The translations under genes were made by a program, and so were the position numbers. This document shows, one piece after another, positions 35,177-43,306 of a DNA stretch of 64,000 nt (position 1 is its first letter; every line of letters begins with the position of its first letter). The notes below the pieces were generated by a model. The model searched no databases and was not told the DNA's origin. It saw nothing but the letters and a program-made list of their open reading frames with translations. Source of the DNA: Bryobacteraceae bacterium (GTDB lineage: Bacteria; Acidobacteriota; Terriglobia; Bryobacterales; Bryobacteraceae); NCBI GenBank assembly GCA_947458745.1, contig CANGYQ010000005.1:62001-126000 (forward strand). The letters are read 5' to 3'.

Positions 35177-36330
35177 CGCGTCACCCGCTGATAGGTGGAA
35201 TTTAGGAAGCCCCGCACCAGTTCGGTCTGCTCTTCCACTTCCAACAGGAACGCGTCGTGGCCGTATTGTGAGGAGAGCTCGCAGTACGCGACATCCCGGT
35301 TGCGGCTGCGGAGCGCGCGGACGATCTCTTCGGATTGATAGGGCGGGTACAGCCAGTCCGAACTGAAGCTGACCAGCAGAAACCGGGCTTCGGCGCGTTC
35401 GAGCGCCGCCGGCAGTGACCCGCGGCCATACGACAAGTCGAAGTAGTCCATCGCCTTGGTGATGTAGAGGTAAGAGTTGGCGTCAAAGCGGTCCACAAAC
35501 TGGCTGCCGCGATACCGGAGGTAGCTCTCCACTTCAAACTCCGCCGAGAAGTCAAAGCCCGCCGCTTCACGCGTCAAGGCTTCGCGGCCATTCAAACGCC
35601 GCCCGAACTTCTCCTTCATCGACGAATCGCTCATGTAGGTGATGTGGCCCACCATGCGCGCCACGGCGAGGCCGCGGGCGGGAGGCCGCTGCAGGTAGTA
35701 GCTGCCACGGTCCCAGTCCGGGTCGGCCATGATGGCTTGGCGGCCCACTTCGTTGAAGGCGATCTGCTGTGCGCTGTGGCGGTGCGTGGTCGCAATCGGG
35801 ATAACCGCCGCCACCATCTCCGGATACGCGACCGACCATTCCAGCGCCTGCATGCCGCCCATCGAGCCACCGGCCACGGCCAGCAGGCGCGAGATGCCGA
35901 TCCGGTCAATCAGCATTTTCTGCAACCGCACAATGTCCGGCACGGTGATCACCGGGAAGGTCATGGCGAACGGCTGCCCGGTGGCCGGGTCGATCGACGA
36001 AGGGCCCGTCGTGCCCGCACAACCGCCCAGGATGTTGGAACAGATGACACAATAACGGTCCGTGTCAAACGCCTTGCCCGGGCCGATCATGTTGTCCCAC
36101 CAGCCGGGCCGCCCCGAGACACGGTGGATTCCGGCGGCATGGGCGTCGCCGGAGAACGCGTGCGTGATCAGAATGGCATTGGAACGGTTGGCATTGAGCT
36201 CACCGTAGGTCTCAAAAGCAATATCGACCGGCGTCAACACAGAGCCGCAATCCAGCGGCAGCGCCGCAAAGCGCTCAATCTGCGTTTCTACCATCTGGGC
36301 ATTGGCAATCATTGGAGGATGATCTTTCAT
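35173..36330 (-). CDS. metX: Homoserine O-acyltransferase MetX
   Basis: 385-residue alpha/beta hydrolase that acylates homoserine for methionine synthesis. The catalytic triad is visible: S156 in VAGGSMGGMQALEW, D325 in SFSSDWLYPPY and H358 in SQYGHDAFLLE. N-terminal HAFSGDAHAAG supports the MetX family. Acetyl- versus succinyl-CoA preference cannot be judged by eye; coupling to metW leaves succinyl possible. The start at 36330 is followed by a second ATG at residue 7. Divergent from potA with only 73 bases between, and no SAM riboswitch was recognised there. Confidence 0.95.
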   Translation of the reverse strand: MKDHPPMIANAQMVETQIERFAALPLDCGSVLTPVDIAFETYGELNANRSNAILITHAFSGDAHAAGIHRVSGRPGWWDNMIGPGKAFDTDRYCVICSNILGGCAGTTGPSSIDPATGQPFAMTFPVITVPDIVRLQKMLIDRIGISRLLAVAGGSMGGMQALEWSVAYPEMVAAVIPIATTHRHSAQQIAFNEVGRQAIMADPDWDRGSYYLQRPPARGLAVARMVGHITYMSDSSMKEKFGRRLNGREALTREAAGFDFSAEFEVESYLRYRGSQFVDRFDANSYLYITKAMDYFDLSYGRGSLPAALERAEARFLLVSFSSDWLYPPYQSEEIVRALRSRNRDVAYCELSSQYGHDAFLLEVEEQTELVRGFLNSTYQRVTR

Positions 36331-36403
36331 GATAGCGTCGCCCGCTGGTGAGCAACTGGAAGCCCAAGGTCAGGGCGGAACTGATGCGCTACCATGCTGA
36401 TCA

Positions 36404-37360
36404 ATGGAGACGGTGCTGGAGTTGCGGGGCGTTTCAAAGGACTTTGGTGGGGACCCGGCCGTCGATGCCGTCAGCCTCTCCATCGAACGGGGTGAACTCC
36501 ATTCTCTTTGCGGACCTTCCGGGTGCGGCAAGACCACATTGCTCCGTCTCGTAGCCGGCTTTGAAGCGCCATCAGCGGGCGAAATCTTCCTAAACAGCCG
36601 GCTCATCAATCATGAGCCGCCCTACCGCCGCAACGTCACGACGGTCTTTCAGAACTACGCCCTGTTTCCGCACATGACGGTGCAAGCCAACATCGAGTTC
36701 GGCCTGAAGCAGAAGGGCGTGCGTGATCTGGCCGAACCCGTCCGCCGGGCGCTGGATCTGGTGCAGTTAACCGGACTGGAACACCGGCGGCCGGACCAGC
36801 TATCAGGCGGCCAGCGGCAGCGTGTGGCCATTGCTCGCTCCCTAGCGCTGGCACCCGAAGTCTTGCTGCTGGACGAACCGTTGTCAGCTCTGGACCCCAA
36901 CCTCCGCAAACAGGTCCGGCAAGAACTGAAGGCACTGCAACGCCGCGTGGGCATTACCTTTCTGATGGTGACGCATGACCAGGAGGAGGCCCTGTCGCTC
37001 TCGGACCGCATCACCGTCCTGGACCGTGGCCGCCTTCAGCAGACCGGTGCGCCACAGCAGATCTATCTGCGTCCGGCGAATCGCTTTGTGGCCGATTTTC
37101 TGGGCACGGTCAACTGGATCGACGGCATTGGGGTGCGCCCGGAGGCCACCCGGATCAGCCTGGAGCGGCCATCGAATGGGGCCCGCGTCCGCGCCGGACG
37201 GATCTCGGCCTCGACCTTTCTGGGCGATTGCATCCAGCTGGACACACTGCTGGACTCTGGCGAGCGGTTGACGGCCCAGGTTTCGCGGATGAATGGCGCT
37301 TTCCAGTCCGGCGACCACGTCCATGTCTGGTGGCATCCTGGCGATGAGATCACGCTCTAA
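36404..37360 (+). CDS. potA: Spermidine/putrescine ABC transporter ATP-binding protein
   Basis: 318 residues. Walker A CGPSGCGKTTLLRLVAG, signature LSGGQRQRVAIARSLALAP, Walker B VLLLDEPLSALD, H-loop MVTHDQEEAL, then a C-terminal TOBE-like region (~240-318). It belongs to the CUT1/PotA class of importers energising polyamine uptake. The four pot genes follow in order with overlaps, and the binding protein is PotD-like, which supports polyamine as substrate rather than iron or sugar. Confidence 0.9.
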   Translation: METVLELRGVSKDFGGDPAVDAVSLSIERGELHSLCGPSGCGKTTLLRLVAGFEAPSAGEIFLNSRLINHEPPYRRNVTTVFQNYALFPHMTVQANIEFGLKQKGVRDLAEPVRRALDLVQLTGLEHRRPDQLSGGQRQRVAIARSLALAPEVLLLDEPLSALDPNLRKQVRQELKALQRRVGITFLMVTHDQEEALSLSDRITVLDRGRLQQTGAPQQIYLRPANRFVADFLGTVNWIDGIGVRPEATRISLERPSNGARVRAGRISASTFLGDCIQLDTLLDSGERLTAQVSRMNGAFQSGDHVHVWWHPGDEITL

Positions 37361-38204
37361 GCCCGATCCCCCCGCGGCGGCGTTCCTGGCCCCGTCCGTA
37401 CTGCTCCAGGCGCTGCTGTTCCTGTGTCCGCTCGCCATCATTGCGGGCTATTCGCTACTGTCTCGCGGAGCTTACGGCGGCGTTGAGCTTGCGGTGAGTT
37501 TTGAGAACTACCAGCGGCTGTTCGATCCGCTCTACGGCGCCATCTTGTTGCGTTCGGTTTGGCTGGCGTCGATCTCAACGCTGCTGTGTCTGGTGCTGGG
37601 CTTCCCGCTGGCCCTTTTTATTGCGCGCTCCGGCCGGCGTAAGGGCTTGTATCTACAACTGGTGATCCTGCCGTTCTGGACCAGCTTTCTGATCCGCACG
37701 TATGCCTGGATCTTCCTGCTGCGCGACACGGGGCTGGTGAACACGGTGCTAACCGCGGCGGGATTGATTACGCAGCCGCTGCCATTGCTCTACAACGATG
37801 CGGCGGTGGTGCTGGGGCTGGTCTATGGCTATCTCCCGTTTATGGTGCTGCCGCTCTACGCCACCATCGAGCGGCTAGACAAGTCGTTGCTTGAAGCCGC
37901 GGCGGACCTGGGCGCGACGCCGTGGAAGACTTTGTGGACTGTGGTGCTGCCGCTGTGCCGGCCCGGCATTGTGGCCGGCGTGGTGTTGGTCTTCATCCCC
38001 TGCCTGGGCGCGTATCTCACGCCGGACCTGATGGGTGGCGGTAAGACCATCATGATCGGCAATCTGGTGCAGAACCAGTTCTCGACCGCGCGCGATTGGC
38101 CCTTCGGCGCGGCCCTCTCACTGGCCTTGATGGCCCTGGTGATGGCGCTGCTGATGGCGATGTCGCGCCGCCGTGGCGGCCAGCAGGCGGAGGACTTGCT
38201 GTGA
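37344..38204 (+). CDS. potB: Spermidine/putrescine ABC transporter permease
   Basis: 286 residues, six hydrophobic helices. The EAA loop of binding-protein-dependent permeases reads LEAAADLGATPWKTLWTVVLPL. The start is ATG 37344, overlapping the potA end by 17 bases; further upstream starts would lie wholly in potA. It forms the inner-membrane channel together with PotC. The stop overlaps the potC start by GTGA. Confidence 0.9.
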   Translation: MRSRSKPDPPAAAFLAPSVLLQALLFLCPLAIIAGYSLLSRGAYGGVELAVSFENYQRLFDPLYGAILLRSVWLASISTLLCLVLGFPLALFIARSGRRKGLYLQLVILPFWTSFLIRTYAWIFLLRDTGLVNTVLTAAGLITQPLPLLYNDAAVVLGLVYGYLPFMVLPLYATIERLDKSLLEAAADLGATPWKTLWTVVLPLCRPGIVAGVVLVFIPCLGAYLTPDLMGGGKTIMIGNLVQNQFSTARDWPFGAALSLALMALVMALLMAMSRRRGGQQAEDLL

Positions 38205-38959
38205 GCCGCCTGCTGGGTGTCTATGCGCTGGCGGCCTACGCCTTTCTGCACTTGCCGCTGGTGGTGCTCGGCGTGTTCAGCTTCAACCGCTCACGGTTCA
38301 CCCAATGGGAAGGGTGGTCACTAAAGTGGTATCAGGCGATGGGGGCAGATTCCGCCTTGCTGGAGGCGGCGGCCAATAGTGTTCTCATCGCGCTGTGTGC
38401 CACGCTCATCGCGACCGTTGCGGGGACGCTGTGCGCCTACGGCTTGTGGAAGCGGCGCGTGCCATGGCTGTCGGGGTCTCTCTACCTGTCGCTGGTGAGC
38501 CCGGAGATTGTCACGGGCGTGGCGTTGTTGGCGTTCTACCAATGGGTGTTCCGGTTTCTTGATGTGCAGTTGGGCATGCACACGGTGGTGCTGGCGCATG
38601 TCTCGTTCTCGCTGGCCTACGTGGTGGTGGTGGTGCTCTCCCGTCTGCGCACGCTGGACCCGGTGCTGGAAGAAGCGGCGATGGACTTGGGCGCTTCACC
38701 CTGGTGGGCTTTCTATCGGGTGACGCTGCCGCAGTTGGTGCCCGGTATTGCGGCGGCGGCGTTGCTGGTCTTCACGCTTTCTTTTGACGACTACGTGATC
38801 ACGTCGCTGGTGGCGGGTGTCGATTCCGAGACCTTGCCGATGCTGATCTATTCCACCGCGCGGCGAGGCGCGAGCCCGGTGTTGAACGCTATCTCGACGG
38901 TGCTGGTGGTGGGGCTAGGTGGCCTGATCCTGCTGGCGGAGCGGCTCCGTGAGGCCTAG
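38201..38959 (+). CDS. potC: Spermidine/putrescine ABC transporter permease
   Basis: 252 residues, six helices, EAA loop LEEAAMDLGASPWWAFYRVTLPQL. The start is the GTG at 38201 sharing GTGA with the potB stop; GGAGG lies about 8 bases upstream. The N-terminal YAFLHLPLVVLGVFSFNRSRF is typical of PotC. Its last 11 bases overlap potD. Confidence 0.92.
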   Translation: MSRLLGVYALAAYAFLHLPLVVLGVFSFNRSRFTQWEGWSLKWYQAMGADSALLEAAANSVLIALCATLIATVAGTLCAYGLWKRRVPWLSGSLYLSLVSPEIVTGVALLAFYQWVFRFLDVQLGMHTVVLAHVSFSLAYVVVVVLSRLRTLDPVLEEAAMDLGASPWWAFYRVTLPQLVPGIAAAALLVFTLSFDDYVITSLVAGVDSETLPMLIYSTARRGASPVLNAISTVLVVGLGGLILLAERLREA

Positions 38960-39989
38960 CGTATTGAACCGCCGAGCATTTCTGGCCGCTTCCGCCGGGG
39001 CGGCTGCTTGTGCCCGTGACCCAAGGCCTCGGCTGAACGTCTTCAACTGGTCCGACTACATCGCGCCGCAAGTGATCCCCAACTTCGAACGCGAGTTCGG
39101 CGTCCGGGTTCGCTATGGCGTCTATGAAGTCACCGAAGAGATGGTGGCGCGGGTGTGGAGCGGCAACTCCGGCTGGGATGTCGTGTTTCCTTCGAATTCC
39201 TACGTCGAGCCGTTGCGTCAGGCCGGGTTGCTGCAGCGGCTCAATCACGCGCGGCTTCCGGGACTGGCTAACCTGGAGCGCCTGTTTCAAGCACCGCTGT
39301 GGGACCGCGGGCTCGACTGGTCGATGCCCTACATGTGGGGCGCGACGGGCATTGTCTATCAACGCACTCTTGACCCGGCTCCGCGCGCCTGGCGTGACCT
39401 GTGGTCGGCACCGCTGAAGGGACGAATGACGATGCTGGACGATCCGGCGGAGGTGTTAGGCGCGTGCCTGAAGAAGTTGGGCTATTCCGTGAATGCCACG
39501 TCACCCACGGAATTGGCGGCGGCCAAGCAGGAGGCGGTGACGCAGAAGGCAGTGCTGCGAGCCTATCTCAATGCCGAAGTGCGGGATCAGTTGATTGCCG
39601 GGGACCTGCTGGCGGCGCAGGCCTGGCGTTTGACCGCCCAGCAGGCGATCGATGGCGCGCCGGAGCGTCTCGAGTTTGTGTTTCCCGAAGAAGGCTTTCC
39701 CATCTACGCCGATTGCGCGTGCATCCTGCGCGAATCCAAGCGCTCTGAACTGGCGCACGAGTTTCTCGACTACCTGTTGCGTCCGGAAGTGGCGGCAGCA
39801 ACGGCCGTCGCCATGAAGACCTCCACCTGCAACGGTGCGGCGCGGCCCTTGCTGCCTCCGGCGGTTCGCGATTCTCCCATTTACTATCCTCCGGCGGATG
39901 TGCTCGCGCGCGGCGAATGGTTCACGCCCGTTCCCGCCGCCGCGCAACGTCTGCGGGACCGGCTCTGGACCGAGATCAAGTCAGCATGA
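38949..39989 (+). CDS. potD: Spermidine/putrescine-binding protein PotD-like
   Basis: 346 residues. The leader NRRAFLAASAGAAACARD holds a twin-arginine pair and a possible lipobox cysteine (AAAC), so it may be a Tat-exported lipoprotein. The mature part opens LNVFNWSDYIAPQVIPNFE, a hallmark of PotD/PotF. It would capture polyamines outside the inner membrane for PotABC. GTG start at 38949 overlapping potC. The substrate (putrescine or spermidine) is not resolved. Confidence 0.9.
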   Translation: MRPSVLNRRAFLAASAGAAACARDPRPRLNVFNWSDYIAPQVIPNFEREFGVRVRYGVYEVTEEMVARVWSGNSGWDVVFPSNSYVEPLRQAGLLQRLNHARLPGLANLERLFQAPLWDRGLDWSMPYMWGATGIVYQRTLDPAPRAWRDLWSAPLKGRMTMLDDPAEVLGACLKKLGYSVNATSPTELAAAKQEAVTQKAVLRAYLNAEVRDQLIAGDLLAAQAWRLTAQQAIDGAPERLEFVFPEEGFPIYADCACILRESKRSELAHEFLDYLLRPEVAAATAVAMKTSTCNGAARPLLPPAVRDSPIYYPPADVLARGEWFTPVPAAAQRLRDRLWTEIKSA

Positions 39990-40023
39990 CCCAAGCGGGT
40001 CGGCTGAGCTAACCTCGGCATAG

Positions 40024-41169
40024 GTGGATGCTCTTATTGCGGTCTCAATTTTTGCGGTCGGTCTGTTGCTCGGCTTTGCGCTGGCCTGGCTGTTGACGCG
40101 CCAATCGAAGGCGGAATCAGGCCTGGAACAGTCGCGCTTGCGGGAGGCGTTTGAAGCGCTGGCGGCGCAGGCCTTGCGCGGGAACACGCAGTCATTTCTT
40201 GATCTGGCCAAGGGTGAGCTGGAACAGAAGCGCCAGGCTGTCGATGCCTTGGTGAAGCCGCTGCAGGATTCGCTCGCGCAGTTCGGGCAGCAGATTCAAT
40301 CGATCGAACGGCAGCGGGCCGACGCTTATGGCGGGTTGCGCCAACAGGTGACTTCGCTGGTGGAAGCGCATCACGCGCTCAGCAAGCAGACGACGACTCT
40401 GGCCCAAGCGCTGAAAGCTCCACAGGTACGCGGCCGTTGGGGTGAGATCCAGTTGCGGCGGGTGGTGGAACTGGCGGGGATGCTGGCCTACTGCGACTTT
40501 GAGGAGCAGGCGCAAGCCGGCGATAGCCGCCTACGGCCGGACCTGATCGTGAAGCTGCCGAATCAACGGCTGATTGTGGTCGATGCTAAAGCTCCGTTGA
40601 ATGCCTATCTGGAAGCCATTGAAGCCACCGATGAAGCCACCCGCAATGCCCGCTTGAGCGATCATGCGGCTCGTGTGAAAGCGCATATCCGCGCACTGGG
40701 CGGCAAGGATTACGGCGGGCGGATTCGTGATGCGGCGGAGTTCGTGGTCTGCTTTATGCCCGGCGAAGTCTTCTTGAGTGCCGCCCTGGAGCAGGACCCG
40801 TCACTACTGGAATTCGGTGTCGATCAAGGCGTGCTGCTGGCCACGCCGACAACGCTGATCTCGCTGCTGAAGGCCGTGGCTTATGGCTGGAATTCGGAGA
40901 AGGTGGCTGAAAGCGCGCGCCAGATCCAGGATCTGGGCAAGGAAGTCCACGAACGGTTGGGCATTTTTGCCGGACACATCGAGAAGCTGGGCAGCAATCT
41001 GGCGACGGCGGTGAAGAGCTACAACGCGGCTGTCGGGTCACTGGAGTCGCGCGTGTTGCCCAGCGCCCGCAAGTTTGAGGAGTTGGGCGCGGCCAGCGCG
41101 AAGCCCTTGCCTGAACTCGAGCGCGTTGAAGTGGAGCCGCGGGACGCACGGCAGCCGGGCCTGTTCTAG
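40024..41169 (+). CDS. rmuC: DNA recombination protein RmuC
   Basis: 381 residues: an N-terminal membrane anchor (~3-22), a coiled-coil region (~30-130; LEQKRQAVDALVKPLQDSL) and the RmuC nuclease-like core with VRGRWGEIQLRRVVELAGM, DLIVKLPNQRLIVVDAKAP and ECVVCFMPGE-like FVVCFMPGEVFL. RmuC restrains rearrangements such as inverted-repeat recombination. GTG start. Its stop TAG and the stop of the converging gene are read from the same CTAG (41166-41169). Confidence 0.95.
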   Translation: MDALIAVSIFAVGLLLGFALAWLLTRQSKAESGLEQSRLREAFEALAAQALRGNTQSFLDLAKGELEQKRQAVDALVKPLQDSLAQFGQQIQSIERQRADAYGGLRQQVTSLVEAHHALSKQTTTLAQALKAPQVRGRWGEIQLRRVVELAGMLAYCDFEEQAQAGDSRLRPDLIVKLPNQRLIVVDAKAPLNAYLEAIEATDEATRNARLSDHAARVKAHIRALGGKDYGGRIRDAAEFVVCFMPGEVFLSAALEQDPSLLEFGVDQGVLLATPTTLISLLKAVAYGWNSEKVAESARQIQDLGKEVHERLGIFAGHIEKLGSNLATAVKSYNAAVGSLESRVLPSARKFEELGAASAKPLPELERVEVEPRDARQPGLF

Positions 41170-41492
41170 TTCGGGGCTGCGCCTTCGGCGACGGGCCGCG
41201 AGTGGCGGGGCCTCGCGCGCCGCTGCTCATGTTTCTCGAACAGCGGAAGTAGCTTCAGCTCAATCCATTGAAAGGCCGCCGCCAAGCCTTCGCGCTGATA
41301 GAGGCGGCCCACTTCGGCTTCCACGGCTGTTGGCTCACCCAGGCCGTTCAGGAACTGGTTCGAGGTCATGCGGGTAAACTTCTCGCCATCCATCCGCCCG
41401 TCCTCGCGCAGGATGCGTTCCCGGGCGTAGAGGGCCAGCACGGCATCGCCCACCCAGGCTTCTTCCAGCAGCTGTTTGCGCCGCTCGCTCAC
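41166..41492 (-). CDS. Compact RNase III-domain protein without dsRNA-binding domain
   Basis: 108 residues. Two RNase III signature pieces are visible: EEAWVGDAVLALYARERI (equivalent to the GDAVL helix with the catalytic Asp) and PTAVEAEVGRLYQREGLAAA (equivalent to the VEAlIGaiYlDgG helix with the catalytic Glu). The first signature lacks the usual upstream Glu residues and the middle is shortened. There is no dsRBD, which resembles mini-RNase III (MrnC). It is likely an endoribonuclease or a degenerate relative. The GTG start shares GTGA with the fabG stop. Confidence 0.7.
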   Translation of the reverse strand: MSERRKQLLEEAWVGDAVLALYARERILREDGRMDGEKFTRMTSNQFLNGLGEPTAVEAEVGRLYQREGLAAAFQWIELKLLPLFEKHEQRRARPRHSRPVAEGAAPN

Positions 41493-42223
41493 ATGTACAT
41501 TCCGCCGTTGACGTTCAGCACGGCTCCGGTGACGTAGCCCGCTTCATCGCTCGCCAAAAACTTCACGGCGGCGGCGATGTCTTCCGCTTTGCCAAAGCGC
41601 TTCAACGGGATCACGCCCAGCATCTTTTCTTTCACTTCGTCGGGCAGCACGGCCGTCATGTCGGTGTCGACAAAGCCGGGGGTCACGCAGTTGACGGTGA
41701 TGTTGCGCGCACCCAGTTCCTGCGCCAGCGTCTTGGTGACGCCGATCAGCCCGGCCTTCGCCGCCACGTAGTTCGCCTGCCCGGCGTTGCCCATCTGGCC
41801 GACGACGCTCGCGATGTTGATGATGCGGCCCCAACGCTCCTTCATCATGCCGGGCATCGCCTGCTGGCAGCAGAAGAAGGCGCCGGAGAGATTGGTGTTC
41901 AGCACTGCATCCCAGTCTTCACGCTTCATGCGCATCGACAGGCCATCGCGCGTGATGCCGGCGTTGTTGATGAGCACGGTGATCACGCCGAACTCCTTGG
42001 CCACCGTGGCCATCGCCTCTTTGATCGACTCCTGCGAGCCCAGATCGATCGTCACCGCAAACGCCTCGCCGCCCGCGGCCCGGATCTCCTGGGCGACTTG
42101 CTCCAGTAGTTCGCGGTTGCGCGCGCCCAATGCAACGCGGTATCCAGCGGCAGCCAATTGAAGGGCACAAGCGCGGCCAATGCCGCGGCTGGCGCCGGTG
42201 ACGAATGCAGTTCGTTGAGCCAT
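41489..42223 (-). CDS. fabG: 3-oxoacyl-ACP reductase
   Basis: 244-residue short-chain dehydrogenase. Cofactor loop TGASRGIG (10-17), NNAG (86-89), N112, S139, Y152 and K156 make the catalytic tetrad, and VTPGFVDTDM follows. It reduces 3-oxoacyl-ACP with NADPH in fatty-acid elongation. ATG at 42223 is chosen with GGTAGAG just upstream; a 50-residue in-frame extension overlaps the divergent gene and has no SDR character. No fabD, fabF or acpP is near, so it could be a specialised paralogue. Confidence 0.9.
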   Translation of the reverse strand: MAQRTAFVTGASRGIGRACALQLAAAGYRVALGARNRELLEQVAQEIRAAGGEAFAVTIDLGSQESIKEAMATVAKEFGVITVLINNAGITRDGLSMRMKREDWDAVLNTNLSGAFFCCQQAMPGMMKERWGRIINIASVVGQMGNAGQANYVAAKAGLIGVTKTLAQELGARNITVNCVTPGFVDTDMTAVLPDEVKEKMLGVIPLKRFGKAEDIAAAVKFLASDEAGYVTGAVLNVNGGMYM

Positions 42224-42260
42224 CTCTACCAATGATGATACCCGGCGTAGAATCGTCTTC

Positions 42261-43253
42261 ATGTGCTTTGCCGTTGTTGGGTTTCTCGCCGCCTCGTGTT
42301 TTGCGGCCGATGGGGATTTGCAGTTTGCGGAGTTGGACAACTTCCGCTTTGTTTCGGGCGAGACGGTGGCCAAGTGCCGACTGGGCTACCGGACCTATGG
42401 AAAGCTGAACGCCACCAAGTCGAACGCCATCCTGTTTCCCACCTGGTTCGGGGGCAAGAGCGAGAATCTGGCCGCTTTCATCGGGCCGGGCAAGCAGTTG
42501 GACTCGGGCCGGTTCTTCATCATCACGGTTGATGCGCTAGGCAATGGCGTCAGTTCCTCACCGTCGAACTCCACCGGCACCTTCCCCCGCTTCACCATTC
42601 GCGACATGGTGAACTCCCAACACCGGCTGCTCAAAGAGAAGCTGGGCCTCAACCATCTCTATGCCGTCACCGGTATCTCGATGGGCGGCATGCAGACGTT
42701 TGAATGGATGACCGCCTATCCGGACTTTCTCGATCGCGCCGTGCCGATCATCGGCTCTCCGAAGCTGAGTGCCATCGATCTGCTGCTGTGGCAAGCGCAG
42801 TTGAGCATCATTGAGAACGCCCAGGCGGCGGGCGGCGACCTGCGGGCGGCGATGCAGGGGGTGAACGCTGTGCATCAGTTTGCGCTCTACACGCCCGAGT
42901 ATCGCGCGACGCACACCAAGCCGGAGGAGTTCGCCGCGCTCAAGAAGACGCTGGATGAGGGTGCGGCCAAGGGTCCGCATCCGCTCGACTGGGCGTCGCA
43001 ACTGCGGGCGATGATGTCGGCCGATGCGACGCACGGGACTAATCTTGAGAAGGCGGCGGCCACCGTGAAGGCGCGGACATTGGTGGTAGCCGCGCTGCAG
43101 GATCACATGGTGAATCCGCTGCCGTCGCTGGAAATGGCGCGTTCCGGCGGTTTTGCGGTGCTGGAGCTGGCCGGAAACTGCGGCCACATGGCCACCAGTT
43201 GCGAGGCCGGAAAAGTGATTGCTGCCGTCTCGGAATTTCTCGCGCGGCCCTAA
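42261..43253 (+). CDS. Secreted MetX-like alpha/beta hydrolase
   Basis: 330 residues with an apparent signal peptide (MCFAVVGFLAASCFAADG), which true MetX lacks. The fold and triad match homoserine O-acetyltransferase relatives: TGISMGGMQTFEW (nucleophile Ser), ALQDHMVNP (Asp) and GNCGHMATS (His), with LGYRTYGKLNATKSNAIL near the N-terminus. Export makes a role in methionine synthesis unlikely; it may be an esterase or acyltransferase of the cell envelope. The real metX is at 35173-36330. Confidence 0.8.
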   Translation: MCFAVVGFLAASCFAADGDLQFAELDNFRFVSGETVAKCRLGYRTYGKLNATKSNAILFPTWFGGKSENLAAFIGPGKQLDSGRFFIITVDALGNGVSSSPSNSTGTFPRFTIRDMVNSQHRLLKEKLGLNHLYAVTGISMGGMQTFEWMTAYPDFLDRAVPIIGSPKLSAIDLLLWQAQLSIIENAQAAGGDLRAAMQGVNAVHQFALYTPEYRATHTKPEEFAALKKTLDEGAAKGPHPLDWASQLRAMMSADATHGTNLEKAAATVKARTLVVAALQDHMVNPLPSLEMARSGGFAVLELAGNCGHMATSCEAGKVIAAVSEFLARP

Positions 43254-43306
43254 TCAGCGGCATCCAACTTCCAGGCCGGTGCGTTAAGCCGGATAATGGA
43301 AGATTC

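Noticed and set aside
36331..36403. SAM riboswitch before metX
   Set aside because: Only 73 bases separate metX from potA and I see no conserved SAM riboswitch helices.
42224..42373. N-terminal extension of FabG
   Set aside because: It would overlap the divergent MetX-like gene; the SDR fold starts exactly at the chosen ATG.
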